Below are positions 8,866 through 19,435 of a stretch of DNA of 64,000 bases, piece by piece (positions within the stretch are counted from its first letter, which is position 1; each line of letters opens with the position of its first letter). The DNA is taken from contig NZ_PCOQ01000022.1 in assembly GCF_002975275.1 (NCBI RefSeq), positions 41,230 through 105,229 on the forward strand, in the 5' to 3' direction. The translations under genes were made by a program, and so were the position numbers. The notes beneath the pieces were generated by a model. It searched no databases and was not told the origin of the DNA. It saw only the letters and a program-made list of their open reading frames with translations. This DNA comes from Achromobacter sp. MYb9 (GTDB lineage Bacteria > Pseudomonadota > Gammaproteobacteria > Burkholderiales > Burkholderiaceae_B).

Positions 8866-9933
8866 TCAAACCGCCGTGAAGCGCACGATGCCGTCAGCGC
8901 CGGTGGCGCGCTTGAGCTTGCCTTCGAAATAAAGCGCGTGCAGGTGCGCCAGCGCCTCGCCCATGGCGAACGTCAGCTGGTGCAGGTCCAGCTTGCGCTT
9001 GAACAACACGGGCACGATGTCGGAAGTGGACTGCGGCTGCGCGGCACACGCCTCCAGCACTTCCGCCAGACGGTCACGGTGATGCTCGTGCTGCTGCGCG
9101 ATGCGCTCGTGCAGGCCGGTGAAGGGACGACCATGCGAGGGCAGCACCAGGGTGTCGTCCGGCAGGCCGTCATAACCGTCCAGCGAACGCAGGTACAGGG
9201 GCAGCGGGTTGGCGTCGGGTTCGTAGTCGAACACGCTGACGTTGGTGGAGATGCGCGGCAGCACCATGTCGCCCGAAATCAGCACGTTCAGGCCGGGCGA
9301 GTGCAGGGACGCGTGCTCCGGCGCATGGCCATAGCCCACGATCACGCGCCAGTCGCGGCCGCCGATGCGGACCTGGTCGCCGTGCATGATGCGCGTGTAG
9401 CGCGAAGGCACGGCGGGCACAAGGTTGGGGAAGTAGTTGGCGCGCTGGCGGATCTGCGCTTGCGCCTCCGGGTCGGTCAGCCCGTGGCGGGCAAAGTGAT
9501 CGACGGCCGACTGGCCGCCAGGGCCGGCGCCGGCCTCGTTTCTGCGCGAAGACCACAGCGACGCAACCATGAAGTCCGTCATCGTCATCCACAGCCGCGC
9601 GTCCCAGCGTTCGCACAACCAGTGGGCCAGGCCGATATGGTCGGGGTGCATGTGCGTGACCAGCACGCGCAACACGGGCAGCCCCTCCAGTTCATTCTTG
9701 AAGACGTCTTCCCACAGCGCCTTGACCTCGTCGCGCGAGATGCCACAGTCGACGATGGTCCAGCCGTCGCGGCCGTCGATGTTGTCGCGCAACAGCCAGA
9801 GGTTGATATGATCCAGCGCGAACGGCAGCGGCATCCGAATCCATTTGACCCCCTCCGCCACGATGTGCGCCCGGCCGGCTTCGGGCTGGAAGTCTGCCCA
9901 GGGATAGTTCAGTTTCTGTTCGTTGGGGTTCAT
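8866..9933 (-). CDS. Metallo-beta-lactamase-fold hydrolase
   Basis: A 355-residue MBL-fold protein with the zinc motif THMHPDH (His94, His96, Asp98, His99). Later ligands are suggested in GHAPEHAS, SGDMVL and LPSHG. A C-terminal winged-helix-like tail is consistent with LACTB2/glyoxalase-II-like thioester or nucleic-acid hydrolases. The ATG at 9933 is taken because upstream codons would run through the divergent promoter. It diverges from the MerR-type regulator, and two LiuR-like palindromes fill the 73-bp gap, so it probably belongs to the same branched-chain regulon. A thioesterase-like role on acyl-CoA is inference. Confidence 0.82.
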   Translation of the reverse strand: MNPNEQKLNYPWADFQPEAGRAHIVAEGVKWIRMPLPFALDHINLWLLRDNIDGRDGWTIVDCGISRDEVKALWEDVFKNELEGLPVLRVLVTHMHPDHIGLAHWLCERWDARLWMTMTDFMVASLWSSRRNEAGAGPGGQSAVDHFARHGLTDPEAQAQIRQRANYFPNLVPAVPSRYTRIMHGDQVRIGGRDWRVIVGYGHAPEHASLHSPGLNVLISGDMVLPRISTNVSVFDYEPDANPLPLYLRSLDGYDGLPDDTLVLPSHGRPFTGLHERIAQQHEHHRDRLAEVLEACAAQPQSTSDIVPVLFKRKLDLHQLTFAMGEALAHLHALYFEGKLKRATGADGIVRFTAV

Positions 9934-9950
9934 TGCCTCTCGCTCCACGC

Positions 9951-9966
9951 TTGACGTTGACGTCAA
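9951..9966. promoter_or_regulatory. LiuR-like operator A (TTGACGT-TG-ACGTCAA)
   Basis: A perfect 7+2+7 palindrome lying 17 nt before the start of the MBL-fold hydrolase gene. With one flanking base on each side it becomes 8+2+8. It has the same architecture as operators B and C. Known LiuR (MerR family) sites in proteobacteria have this kind of ACGT-rich dyad, so autogenous or divergent control by the adjacent MerR protein is inferred. Confidence 0.7.
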
Positions 9967-9976
9967 GTCATCATAA

Positions 9977-9992
9977 TTTACGTTTACGTAAA
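9977..9992. promoter_or_regulatory. LiuR-like operator B (TTTACGT-TT-ACGTAAA)
   Basis: A perfect 7+2+7 palindrome, 14 nt before the ATG of the MerR regulator and 26 nt (start to start) from operator A. The 16 bases are identical to operator C in front of the isovaleryl-CoA dehydrogenase gene at 13102. This links the regulator to the catabolic operon. Confidence 0.75.
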
Positions 9993-10006
9993 CTGCCACA
10001 CGCCGC

Positions 10007-10387
10007 ATGCCCTCGTCAACCTGGACCATCTCTGAACTCTCCCGCGAGTTCGACGTCACGCCCCGCACGATCCGCTTCTACGAAGACCAGGGGATCGTCA
10101 GCCCGGCGCGCGAGGGACGCAACCGCATCTTCGGTCCGCGCGACCGCACGCGCCTGAAACTGGCGCTGCGAGGCAAGCGGCTGGGGCTGCAACTGTCTGA
10201 AATCCTGACCCTGATCGACATGTACGACGGCCCGGGCGACACCGAGGTGCAGCTGCGCCAATACCTCAGCGTACTGGAACAGCATCGCGCCACGCTGGAG
10301 CAACAGCGCCGCGACATCGAAGACACGCTGCAAGAGATCGCCCAGCAGGAACGCGAATGCCGCGCCCTGTTGGCGCAAAAGCCCTGA
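10007..10387 (+). CDS. liuR: MerR-family regulator, LiuR-like
   Basis: A 126-residue MerR-type regulator. An N-terminal winged HTH covers about residues 4-72 ([21 protein letters not shown]), followed by a dimerisation coiled coil rich in Gln/Glu ([16 protein letters not shown]). There is no metal-binding cysteine cluster, as expected for LiuR-type regulators of branched-chain amino-acid catabolism. The name rests on context: identical palindromes lie at its own promoter and before liuA 3 kb away. It diverges from the MBL hydrolase, and a small membrane protein gene follows 10 bp downstream. Confidence 0.8.
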   Translation: MPSSTWTISELSREFDVTPRTIRFYEDQGIVSPAREGRNRIFGPRDRTRLKLALRGKRLGLQLSEILTLIDMYDGPGDTEVQLRQYLSVLEQHRATLEQQRRDIEDTLQEIAQQERECRALLAQKP

Positions 10388-10397
10388 GGACGGGCAC

Positions 10398-10730
10398 GTG
10401 GGCGCCTTGCAGACCCTCGCGCTGTTCATCCTGACCGCGTTGGCCGAGATCGTCGGCTGCTACCTTCCGTACCTGTGGCTGCGCAAAGGCCATTCCATCT
10501 GGCTGCTGGCGCCCGCCGCCGCCAGCCTGGCGCTGTTCGCCTGGCTGCTGACGTTGCACCCGACGGCATCCGGGCGGGTCTACGCGGCCTATGGCGGCGT
10601 CTACATCGGCATGGCGCTGCTGTGGCTATGGGCGGTGGATGGCGTGCGGCCCAGCGCCAGCGATTGGGTCGGCGTGGGCCTGTGCCTGGCCGGCATGCTG
10701 GTGATCATGTTCGGGCCCAGAAGCACCTAG
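10398..10730 (+). CDS. YnfA/UPF0060 family small membrane protein
   Basis: A 110-residue inner-membrane protein with four hydrophobic segments and the UPF0060 signature ([16 protein letters not shown], then YAAYGGVYI). It starts at a GTG 10 nt after the MerR stop, so it is likely co-transcribed with the regulator. YnfA proteins resemble small multidrug resistance exporters, but the substrate is not settled. Link to leucine metabolism is not obvious. Confidence 0.9.
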   Translation: MGALQTLALFILTALAEIVGCYLPYLWLRKGHSIWLLAPAAASLALFAWLLTLHPTASGRVYAAYGGVYIGMALLWLWAVDGVRPSASDWVGVGLCLAGMLVIMFGPRST

Positions 10731-10771
10731 GAGGGCCGACGATGGCGGCCGCCCCCGATACACGCCCCCGG

Positions 10772-11743
10772 TCATTCCGCCTTGATATTGCCTTCCTTGA
10801 TGATGCGGGCGTTGTTCGTGAACTCGGCCTGCACCTGCTTGGCGAATGCGTCACCCGATGCCGTGCCCGGTTGCAGGTACGACTTGGCCAGCAGATCCTG
10901 GAAGTCGGCGCTGGCGATTGCTTTCGTCAACGCGGCCAGCAGCGGTTGCGACACGGTCGGTGGCAGGTTGGCGGGCGCGAACACGCCGAAATTGGAGTAG
11001 TACTGCGCCTGCGGCAGCTTCAGTTCGGCCATCGTGGGCACGTCCGGCCAGGCGGCCAGGCGTTGCGGCGCCATCACCGCCAGCGGCCGCAGCGCGCCAT
11101 TGGCCACATGCGGCAGCACGACATCGCTGTTGACCACCAGCAGCTCGACCACGCCGCCCAGGCCATCGGTCAGCGCCTGGCTGTTGCCGCGGTAAGGCAC
11201 GTGCAGCATCTTCGTGCCGGTCTGCGTGGTGACGGCGGCCATGCCGATGTGAGCGACGGTGCCCTGGCCCGGCGTGCCGTAGCGCACACCCTCGGGGTGC
11301 GCGCGGGCATACTCCACCAGACCGGCGAAGTCCTTCACCGGCAGCGCCTTGGTCGCCACGATGGCAACCGGCGCCACGGCCACGCTGGTCACCGGCGTCA
11401 GATCCTTCATCGGGTCGTAGTTGGTCTTGGCCAGATGCGGGAAGATCGTCAGCGGACTGGTCGAGGCCAGCAGCAACGTGGTGCCGTCCGGCTGCGCGCG
11501 GGCGACGAAGTCCGTGCCCACCGACGCGCCGGCGCCCGGCTTGTTTTCGACGATGACGGTGATACCGGTTTCCTTGCGCAGCACATCGCCCAGGCGGCGC
11601 CCGATCGCGTCGGCGCTGCCGCCCGCGGTGTAGGGCACGACCAGCGTAACGGGCTTGGCGGGCCAGCTTTGGGCCATCGCGCCGCTTGCCATGATTGCCA
11701 GGGCCGCCCCCGCGGCCTTGATCAGCACTGTCTTCTTTTTCAT
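10772..11743 (-). CDS. Bug/TctC-family periplasmic receptor
   Basis: A 323-residue periplasmic solute receptor of the tripartite tricarboxylate receptor (Bug) family. A signal peptide ends in GAMAQ near residue 21-22. Typical stretches are WPAKPVTLVVPYTAGGSAD, VENKPGAGASVG and a C-terminal PPTV..LLAAL region. The ATG at 11743 (MKKK) starts directly at the signal peptide; an upstream TTG at 11782 is less likely. It lies 75 bp after the M20 amidohydrolase gene on the same strand, so the pair may handle uptake and cleavage of one compound. No TctA/TctB genes are nearby. Confidence 0.9.
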   Translation of the reverse strand: MKKKTVLIKAAGAALAIMASGAMAQSWPAKPVTLVVPYTAGGSADAIGRRLGDVLRKETGITVIVENKPGAGASVGTDFVARAQPDGTTLLLASTSPLTIFPHLAKTNYDPMKDLTPVTSVAVAPVAIVATKALPVKDFAGLVEYARAHPEGVRYGTPGQGTVAHIGMAAVTTQTGTKMLHVPYRGNSQALTDGLGGVVELLVVNSDVVLPHVANGALRPLAVMAPQRLAAWPDVPTMAELKLPQAQYYSNFGVFAPANLPPTVSQPLLAALTKAIASADFQDLLAKSYLQPGTASGDAFAKQVQAEFTNNARIIKEGNIKAE

Positions 11744-11818
11744 ATTGTCCTGGTGATGTTGCGTAGCACTGCGTTGAGTCAAGCGTGAAGCGGGAAACCC
11801 ATCAAGCGGGCGCGGCGG

Positions 11819-13009
11819 TCAGGCCGCCAGATAGCGTTGCGCCAGGCGAACCCAGTACGACGCGCCCGCCGGAATCAGGGCGTCATTGAAGTCATAGCTG
11901 GCGTTGTGCAGCATGCATGGGCCCAGGCCATGGCCGGCCATGCGGTGTTCGCCGTCGCCGTTGCCCAGGAACACATAGCAGCCCGGTTTTTCCTGCAGCA
12001 GGAAGGCGAAATCTTCCGAGGCCATGGCGGGTTCGATGGTCAGCGCGCGGTCTTCGCCGACCACGTCGCGCATGACGCCCATGCAGAACTCGGTCTCGGC
12101 CACGGTGTTGACCAGCGCCGGATAGCGGCGTTCGAAGAATACGTCGGCCTCGCAGCCGTGCGCGGCGGCGATGTTGCCGGCGATCTCGTTCATGCGGCGT
12201 TCGATCAGGTCCACCACGTCCGTGCTGTAGGCGCGCACCGACCCGCCCAGCCAGGCGCTGTTCGGAATCACGTTGATGACGCTGCCACCGGCCTGGACTT
12301 GCGTGATGGACAGCACCGCGGCGTCCAGCGGCCGCTTGCTGCGGGTCAGGATGGTCTGCAGCGACTGGCCGATGGCGAACAGCGCCGGCACGGGGTCGGC
12401 GCAATCCTGGGGTGCGGCGGCGTGGCCGCCCTTGCCCTTCACCGTGATCTTGAAACCGTTGGCCGCCGCCATCATCGGCCCCGCGCACACACCGAACGAC
12501 CCGGCCGGCAGGCCCGGCCAGTTATGCATGCCGAACACCGCTTCGCACGGGAAGCGCGTGAACAGTCCGTCCTGGATCATGGCGCGCCCGCCCGCGCCGC
12601 CTTCCTCGGCGGGCTGGAAACACAGGTACACCGTGCCGTCGAAACCGCCCGCGCTTTGCAGGTGCCGCGCGGCGGCCAGCAGCATCGCGGTATGGCCGTC
12701 GTGGCCGCAGCCGTGCATCTTGCCGTCGTGGCGCGAACGGTGTTCGAACTGGTTCTCTTCCTGCATGGGCAGCGCGTCCATGTCGGCGCGCAGCATGATG
12801 GCCCGGTCGGACGCGCCGTGGCGAATCACGCCGATCACGCCGGTCTTGGCGATGCCGGTATGCGTTTCGATGCCCCAGCCGCGCAGCGTGTCCACCACCA
12901 CCTTGGCGGTCCGGTGCTCTTCATAGCAAAGCTCGGGGTGCATGTGGATATCGCGCCGCAGCGCCACAATTTCGTCCAGATTCGATAGTTCGAGCACGGC
13001 AAACTCCAT
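11819..13009 (-). CDS. M20-family amidohydrolase (hippurate hydrolase-like)
   Basis: A 396-residue M20D-type metal-dependent amidohydrolase, which would remove an acyl group from an N-acyl amino acid or similar amide. Visible signatures are RRDIHMHPEL, LRADMDALPM, HGCGHDGHTAML (metal-site Cys/His) and the QPAEEGGAGG region with the catalytic glutamate pair. A lid domain sits mid-protein. No signal peptide is seen. It is first gene of a leftward pair with a Bug receptor and diverges from liuA across 234 bp that hold LiuR-like boxes, so co-regulation is possible. Exact substrate unknown. Confidence 0.88.
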   Translation of the reverse strand: MEFAVLELSNLDEIVALRRDIHMHPELCYEEHRTAKVVVDTLRGWGIETHTGIAKTGVIGVIRHGASDRAIMLRADMDALPMQEENQFEHRSRHDGKMHGCGHDGHTAMLLAAARHLQSAGGFDGTVYLCFQPAEEGGAGGRAMIQDGLFTRFPCEAVFGMHNWPGLPAGSFGVCAGPMMAAANGFKITVKGKGGHAAAPQDCADPVPALFAIGQSLQTILTRSKRPLDAAVLSITQVQAGGSVINVIPNSAWLGGSVRAYSTDVVDLIERRMNEIAGNIAAAHGCEADVFFERRYPALVNTVAETEFCMGVMRDVVGEDRALTIEPAMASEDFAFLLQEKPGCYVFLGNGDGEHRMAGHGLGPCMLHNASYDFNDALIPAGASYWVRLAQRYLAA

Positions 13010-13101
13010 AGCGCCAAAGCGGGATTCAGGGATCGGCTGGAATGTTACTCACCGCCGCTTCCTGGGAAGGACGCATTTCCCTAGGGATAACCCGACTCCA
13101 A

Positions 13102-13123
13102 TTTACGTTTACGTAAACGTAAT
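13102..13123. promoter_or_regulatory. LiuR-like operator C with overlapping second dyad
   Basis: 13102-13117 is TTTACGT-TT-ACGTAAA, identical to operator B. A second overlapping 7+2+7 dyad at 13108-13123 (TTTACGT-AA-ACGTAAT) is shifted by 6 bp and has one mismatch. The site is about 120 nt before liuA and 92 nt before the divergent amidohydrolase, so it could serve either gene. The shared sequence with the regulator's own promoter is direct; binding is inferred. Confidence 0.75.
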
Positions 13124-13243
13124 ATTTGCACTGCATCATTGCGCAGCAAGACGCGATCGGCGCATGATGAGCCTCCGGTGGCGGCATCGCGCCGATGGCA
13201 GGCAACCATAAGAATGTAAGTACCCACTATCACGGAGACATCG

Positions 13244-14422
13244 ATGAATCTTCCCGGCCTGAACTTCGACCTGGGCGAAGACCTGGACATGCTGCGCGAC
13301 GCGGTGCGCAATTTCGCGCAGGCCGAGATCGCGCCCCGCGCGGCGGAAGTCGATCGCAGCGACCAGTTCCCCATGGACCTCTGGCGCAAATTCGGCGAAC
13401 TCGGCGTGCTGGGCATGACGGCCGACGAGGAATACGGCGGCGCCAACATGGGCTATCTGGCCCATATGGTGGTGATGGAAGAGATCTCGCGCGCCAGCGC
13501 CTCCGTGGGCTTGTCCTACGGCGCCCACTCCAACCTGTGCGTGAACCAGATCAACCGCAACGGCACGGCGGCCCAGAAGGCCAGGTACCTGCCCAAGCTG
13601 ATTTCCGGCGAGCACGTGGGCGCCTTGGCCATGAGCGAGCCGGGCGCCGGTTCGGACGTGGTCAGCATGAAACTGCGCGCCGAGAAGAAAGGCGACCGCT
13701 ACGTGCTGAACGGCACCAAGATGTGGATTACCAACGGCCCGGACGCCGACACGCTGGTCGTCTACGCCAAGACCGACCCTGAAGCGCACCAGCGCGGCAT
13801 CACCGCGTTCCTGGTGGAAAAGGGCTTCAAAGGCTTTTCGGTGGCGCAGAAGCTGGACAAGCTGGGCATGCGCGGCAGCCACACGGGCGAACTCGTGTTC
13901 CAGGATTGCGAGATCCCCGAAGAAAACGTGCTGGGTCAGGTCAACGGCGGCGTGAAGGTACTGATGAGCGGCCTGGACTATGAACGCGCCGTGCTGTCCG
14001 GCGGCCCGCTGGGCATCATGCAGGCCGTGATGGACGTCGTCGTCCCCTATATCCACGACCGCAAGCAGTTCGGCCAGGCCATCGGCGAATTCCAGCTAAT
14101 CCAGGGCAAGGTTGCCGACCTGTACACCACGCTGCAGGCCAGCCGCGCCTTTTGCTACCAGGTGGGCAAGAACCTGGACAAGCTGGGCGCCGAACACGTG
14201 CGCCAGGTTCGCAAGGACTGCGCCGCGCTGATCCTGTACACGGCCGAGAAAGCCACGTGGATGGCGGGCGAGGGCGTGCAGATCCTGGGCGGCAACGGCT
14301 ATATCAACGAGTACCCGGTGGGCCGCCTGTGGCGCGACGCCAAGCTGTATGAAATCGGCGCCGGCACCAGCGAAATCCGCCGCATGCTTATCGGCCGCGA
14401 ACTGTTCAACGAGACCGCCTGA
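13244..14422 (+). CDS. liuA: Isovaleryl-CoA dehydrogenase
   Basis: A 392-residue FAD acyl-CoA dehydrogenase that oxidises isovaleryl-CoA to 3-methylcrotonyl-CoA in leucine breakdown. The FAD/substrate stretch is [11 protein letters not shown]. The catalytic base is Glu247 in [16 protein letters not shown], the position specific to isovaleryl-CoA dehydrogenases rather than short-chain homologues. The C-terminal [20 protein letters not shown] is canonical. GGAG lies 8 nt before the ATG. It heads the run liuA-aceK-thiolase-liuB-liuD and sits behind LiuR-like operator C. Confidence 0.95.
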   Translation: MNLPGLNFDLGEDLDMLRDAVRNFAQAEIAPRAAEVDRSDQFPMDLWRKFGELGVLGMTADEEYGGANMGYLAHMVVMEEISRASASVGLSYGAHSNLCVNQINRNGTAAQKARYLPKLISGEHVGALAMSEPGAGSDVVSMKLRAEKKGDRYVLNGTKMWITNGPDADTLVVYAKTDPEAHQRGITAFLVEKGFKGFSVAQKLDKLGMRGSHTGELVFQDCEIPEENVLGQVNGGVKVLMSGLDYERAVLSGGPLGIMQAVMDVVVPYIHDRKQFGQAIGEFQLIQGKVADLYTTLQASRAFCYQVGKNLDKLGAEHVRQVRKDCAALILYTAEKATWMAGEGVQILGGNGYINEYPVGRLWRDAKLYEIGAGTSEIRRMLIGRELFNETA

Positions 14423-14441
14423 CCCCCAGGACGCCGCCGCC

Positions 14442-16352
14442 ATGATCCGCATGTCCGATGTCCAGCATATCGAGCAGGCCCCCGCCCCGGGGCCGTCGCC
14501 GCTGGATGTCGCGCGGCTGATCCTGGCCGGGTTCGACCGTCACTACGCGTTGTTCCGCTACAGCGCGCAGCGCGCCAAGGCGCTGTTCGAATCGGGCGAT
14601 TGGCACGGCATCCAACATCTGTCCCGCGAACGCATCGAGTACTACGACATGCGGGTGCGCGAATGCGCCACGCAGCTGGAAGGTGTGCTGCGCGGCCGCC
14701 CGGAGGGCGCGTTGGGTGTCGCGGCCGCCAATGGCGGCGGGGCCAATGGCGCAAATGGCGCCACCGGCACCGAGGCGCCGGCGCTGACCGACGCCCAGAC
14801 CGCCTACTGGCAACAGATCAAGCAGGAATTCGTGGGGCTGCTGGGCGACCACCGTCAGCCGGAATGCGCCGAGACCTTTTTCAATTCGGTGTCGTGCCGG
14901 CTGCTGCACCGCGACTATTTCCATAACGACTTCCTGTTCGTGCGTCCGGCCGTCGCGACCGACTACCTGGACAGCAGCACGCCGTCGTACCGGGTGTACT
15001 ACCCGGCAACCGATGGGCTGGAGAAAAGCCTGATCCGCATGGTGGCGGACTTCGGCCTGGCGCTGCCCTTCGAAGACCTTCCGCGCGACACCCGCATGCT
15101 GGCGCGCGCCGCGGTGACGCAGCTGCGCCAACTGTTGCCGCGCCACGTCGGACGGCGCATCGCCAGCGATTGCCAGGTCCATGCGCTGGGCTCGCTGTTC
15201 TTTCGCAACAAGGGCGCCTATATCGTCGGCCGCCTGATCAACCAGACCACCGTCTACCCCTTTGCCGTGGCGCTGACGCGCAACCCGGCGGGGCAGGTGA
15301 CGCTGGACGCGCTGCTGCTGGGCGCGGACGACCTGAGCACGCTGTTCAGCTTCACGCGCGCGTATTTCCTGGTGGACATGGAAGCGCCGGCCGCCGTGGT
15401 GAACTTCCTGGCGACGCTGCTGCCGCGCAAGCCCAAGGCCGAGCTTTACACCATGATCGGTCTGCAGAAGCAGGGCAAGACGCTGTTCTATCGCGACTTC
15501 CTGCATCACCTGGCCCACTCTCGCGACGCCTTCGACATCGCGCCCGGCATCAAGGGCATGGTGATGTGCGTGTTCACGCTACCGTCCTACCCCTACGTGT
15601 TCAAGCTGATCAAGGACCGCATCGACAAAGACGGCATGGACCACGCCACCGTGCGCCGCAAATACCAGATGGTGAAGCTGCACGATCGCGTAGGCCGCAT
15701 GGCCGATACCTGGGAATATTCGCAGGTGGCGCTGCCGCGCAGCCGTTTCGCGCCTGCGTTGCTGGAAGAACTGCGCCGCCTGGTGCCCAGCCTGATCGAG
15801 GAAAGCGGGGACACGGTCGTCATCCGCCATGTCTACATCGAACGGCGGATGACACCGCTGAACATCTATCTGCGCCAGGCGTCCGACGCGCTGCTGGAGC
15901 CCGCCGTGCGCGAGTACGGCGACGCGATCCGGCAACTGGCGGCCGCCAATATCTTCCCCGGCGACATGCTTTACAAGAACTTCGGCGTCACGCGGCTGGG
16001 CCGGGTCGTCTTTTATGACTACGACGAAATCCAGCGCATGACCGAAATGAACTTCCGGCGTATTCCGCCGGCCCCCAACGAAGAAGCGGAAATGGCCTCC
16101 GAACCCTGGTACGCCATTGGACCGAACGACGTATTCCCAGAAGAATTCGGCCGCTTCCTGCTAGGCGATCCGCGCGTGCGCGGCGCCTTCATGCGCCACC
16201 ACGCCGACCTGCTGGAACCGGATTGGTGGCAAGCCTGCCGTGCCCAGGTGGCGCAGGGCAGGATTGAAGAATTTTTCCCTTACGATACGGACAGACGCCT
16301 GCGATCGGCACGCCCTTCAAGCGACCGCGCCGTGCCGATACCCAGACGCTGA
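14442..16352 (+). CDS. aceK: Isocitrate dehydrogenase kinase/phosphatase
   Basis: A 636-residue cytoplasmic enzyme that phosphorylates and dephosphorylates isocitrate dehydrogenase, steering carbon between the TCA cycle and glyoxylate bypass. Recognised features are the N-terminal regulatory helices (LILAGFDRHYALF), the ATP-site stretch GLQKQGKTLFYRDF and the kinase core VFYDYDEIQRMTEMNFR. A low-complexity Asn/Gly/Ala insertion at about 103-115 and a longer C-terminus make it larger than the usual 570-600 residues. The ATG at 14442 follows liuA by 19 nt. An in-frame start inside liuA was rejected. Its place in a leucine operon instead of an aceBA operon is notable. Confidence 0.95.
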   Translation: MIRMSDVQHIEQAPAPGPSPLDVARLILAGFDRHYALFRYSAQRAKALFESGDWHGIQHLSRERIEYYDMRVRECATQLEGVLRGRPEGALGVAAANGGGANGANGATGTEAPALTDAQTAYWQQIKQEFVGLLGDHRQPECAETFFNSVSCRLLHRDYFHNDFLFVRPAVATDYLDSSTPSYRVYYPATDGLEKSLIRMVADFGLALPFEDLPRDTRMLARAAVTQLRQLLPRHVGRRIASDCQVHALGSLFFRNKGAYIVGRLINQTTVYPFAVALTRNPAGQVTLDALLLGADDLSTLFSFTRAYFLVDMEAPAAVVNFLATLLPRKPKAELYTMIGLQKQGKTLFYRDFLHHLAHSRDAFDIAPGIKGMVMCVFTLPSYPYVFKLIKDRIDKDGMDHATVRRKYQMVKLHDRVGRMADTWEYSQVALPRSRFAPALLEELRRLVPSLIEESGDTVVIRHVYIERRMTPLNIYLRQASDALLEPAVREYGDAIRQLAAANIFPGDMLYKNFGVTRLGRVVFYDYDEIQRMTEMNFRRIPPAPNEEAEMASEPWYAIGPNDVFPEEFGRFLLGDPRVRGAFMRHHADLLEPDWWQACRAQVAQGRIEEFFPYDTDRRLRSARPSSDRAVPIPRR

Positions 16353-16375
16353 CCCGACCCTCACAGGAGCTAGCC

Positions 16376-17557
16376 ATGTCAGATCCCATTGTTATCGTTT
16401 CCATCGCCCGCACGCCCATGGGCGGCATGCTGGGCAGCCTGTCCGGCCTGGCCGCGCACGAGCTGGGCGCGGTGGCCATCAAGGCCGCCATCGAACGCGC
16501 CGGCATCAAGCCCGAGCAAGTCGATGAAGTCATCATGGGCAACGTGCTGCAAGCCGGCCAGGGCCAGGCGCCCGCGCGCCAGGCAGCGCTGGGCGCTGGC
16601 CTGCCGCTGGGCGTGGCTTGCACCACGGTCCACAAGGTGTGCGGTTCGGGCCTGAAGGCCGCCATGTTCGGCCACGACCTGCTGGCGGCCGGCAGCGCCG
16701 AAGTCGTCGTCGCGGGCGGCCAGGAAAGCATGAGCAACGCGCCGTACCTGCTGCTGAAAGCCCGCCAGGGCTATCGCTTCGGCCACAACACCGTGTATGA
16801 CCACATGGCGCTGGACGGCCTGGAAGATGCCTACGACAAGGGCAAGGCCATGGGCGTGTTCGCCGAAGACTGCGCCGCCAAATATGAATTCACGCGTGAA
16901 CAGCAGGACGCGTTCTCGCTGGAATCGCTGCGCCGCGCGCGCGCCGCTTCGGAAGACGGCAGCTTCAAGTGGGAAATCGCCCCCGTGACCGTTGCCGGCC
17001 GCAAGGGCGACACGGTGATCGATACCGACGAAGCCCCCACCAAGGCCATGCCGGAAAAGATCCCCACGCTCAAGCCCGCGTTCAAGAAAGACGGCACCAT
17101 CACCGCCGCCAACTCGTCGTCGATTTCCGACGGCGCCGCCGCGATGGTGCTGATGCGCGCGTCCACCGCCGAAAAACTCGGCGTCAAGCCGCTGGCCCGT
17201 ATCGTCGGCCACAGCCAGCATTCGCAAGAACCGGGCTGGTTCACCACCGCCCCCGTCGGCGCGCTGAAGAACCTGTTCGCCAAGACCGGCTGGAAAGCCG
17301 AGGACGTCGACCTGTACGAAATCAATGAAGCCTTCGCGGTGGTCACCATGGCCGCCATGAACGACTTCAAGCTGCCGCACGACAAGGTCAACGTCCATGG
17401 CGGCGCCACCGCCCTGGGCCATCCGATCGGTGCGTCGGGCGCCCGCCTGATGGCCACGCTGGTCGGCGCGCTGCGCAAGACCGGCGGCAAGCGCGGCGTT
17501 GCCACGCTGTGCATCGGCGGCGGTGAAGCCGTGGCGATGGCGATCGAGATGGTCTAA
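16376..17557 (+). CDS. Acetyl-CoA C-acetyltransferase (thiolase)
   Basis: A 393-residue thiolase of the acetoacetyl-CoA type. The acylated cysteine is Cys89 in [11 protein letters not shown]. The catalytic His lies in [15 protein letters not shown] near 349, and the second Cys in TLCIGGGEA near 379. It would cleave acetoacetyl-CoA, an end product of leucine degradation, to two acetyl-CoA. It begins 23 nt after aceK with an AGGAG spaced 6-7 nt from the ATG. A long hairpin lies 5 nt past its stop. Confidence 0.93.
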   Translation: MSDPIVIVSIARTPMGGMLGSLSGLAAHELGAVAIKAAIERAGIKPEQVDEVIMGNVLQAGQGQAPARQAALGAGLPLGVACTTVHKVCGSGLKAAMFGHDLLAAGSAEVVVAGGQESMSNAPYLLLKARQGYRFGHNTVYDHMALDGLEDAYDKGKAMGVFAEDCAAKYEFTREQQDAFSLESLRRARAASEDGSFKWEIAPVTVAGRKGDTVIDTDEAPTKAMPEKIPTLKPAFKKDGTITAANSSSISDGAAAMVLMRASTAEKLGVKPLARIVGHSQHSQEPGWFTTAPVGALKNLFAKTGWKAEDVDLYEINEAFAVVTMAAMNDFKLPHDKVNVHGGATALGHPIGASGARLMATLVGALRKTGGKRGVATLCIGGGEAVAMAIEMV

Positions 17558-17562
17558 GAAAA

Positions 17563-17598
17563 CGCTTGGGGGACGGACGGACGTCCGTCTTCCAAGCG
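17563..17598 (+). repeat. Long hairpin after thiolase gene
   Basis: Two 16-base arms, 17563-17578 and 17583-17598, pair along their whole length if two G-U pairs are allowed, with a GGAC loop. It starts 5 nt after the thiolase stop and shares its last base with the next inverted repeat. A weak GTTTT follows. It could act as a partial terminator or an RNA-processing/stability element between the thiolase and liuB. Confidence 0.7.
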
Positions 17599-17682
17599 GG
17601 TTTTCGCTGCGCCTTTCCTGCATGGCTTCCGGACGCGACGGGTCCGTCGCGGGCCGTGTCGCGAAAGGCGCAACGAAAACCC
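17598..17682. repeat. 20-bp-arm inverted repeat with inner hairpin
   Basis: Arms 17598-17617 and 17663-17682 match at 19 of 20 positions when one is reverse-complemented. Between them sits another perfect 7-bp hairpin (GCGACGG-GT-CCGTCGC). The layout resembles bacterial interspersed palindromic elements. It occupies the centre of the unusually long (217 bp) gap inside the leucine operon. Confidence 0.75.
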
Positions 17683-17774
17683 AGATCGACAAGAATGCCC
17701 GGCCCACCGGGCAGCGAGACAAACCGCTCCACGAGCGCCTTCAAATTCCAATCAAGCAGGACGGGTGGAACCCC

Positions 17775-19382
<1,608 letters not shown>

Positions 19383-19435
19383 GGCGCCCGCCCTCCCGCT
19401 TGCAGCACCGCAGTTCAAGAAGAATTACAGCCAGG

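Noticed and set aside
8320..9954. Plus-strand open frame across the LysE and MBL genes
   Set aside because: Out-of-frame shadow of two well-supported genes.
14349..14441. Earlier start for AceK inside liuA
   Set aside because: It would add 31 residues with no homology and overlap the liuA end; the ATG at 14442 suits the operon spacing.
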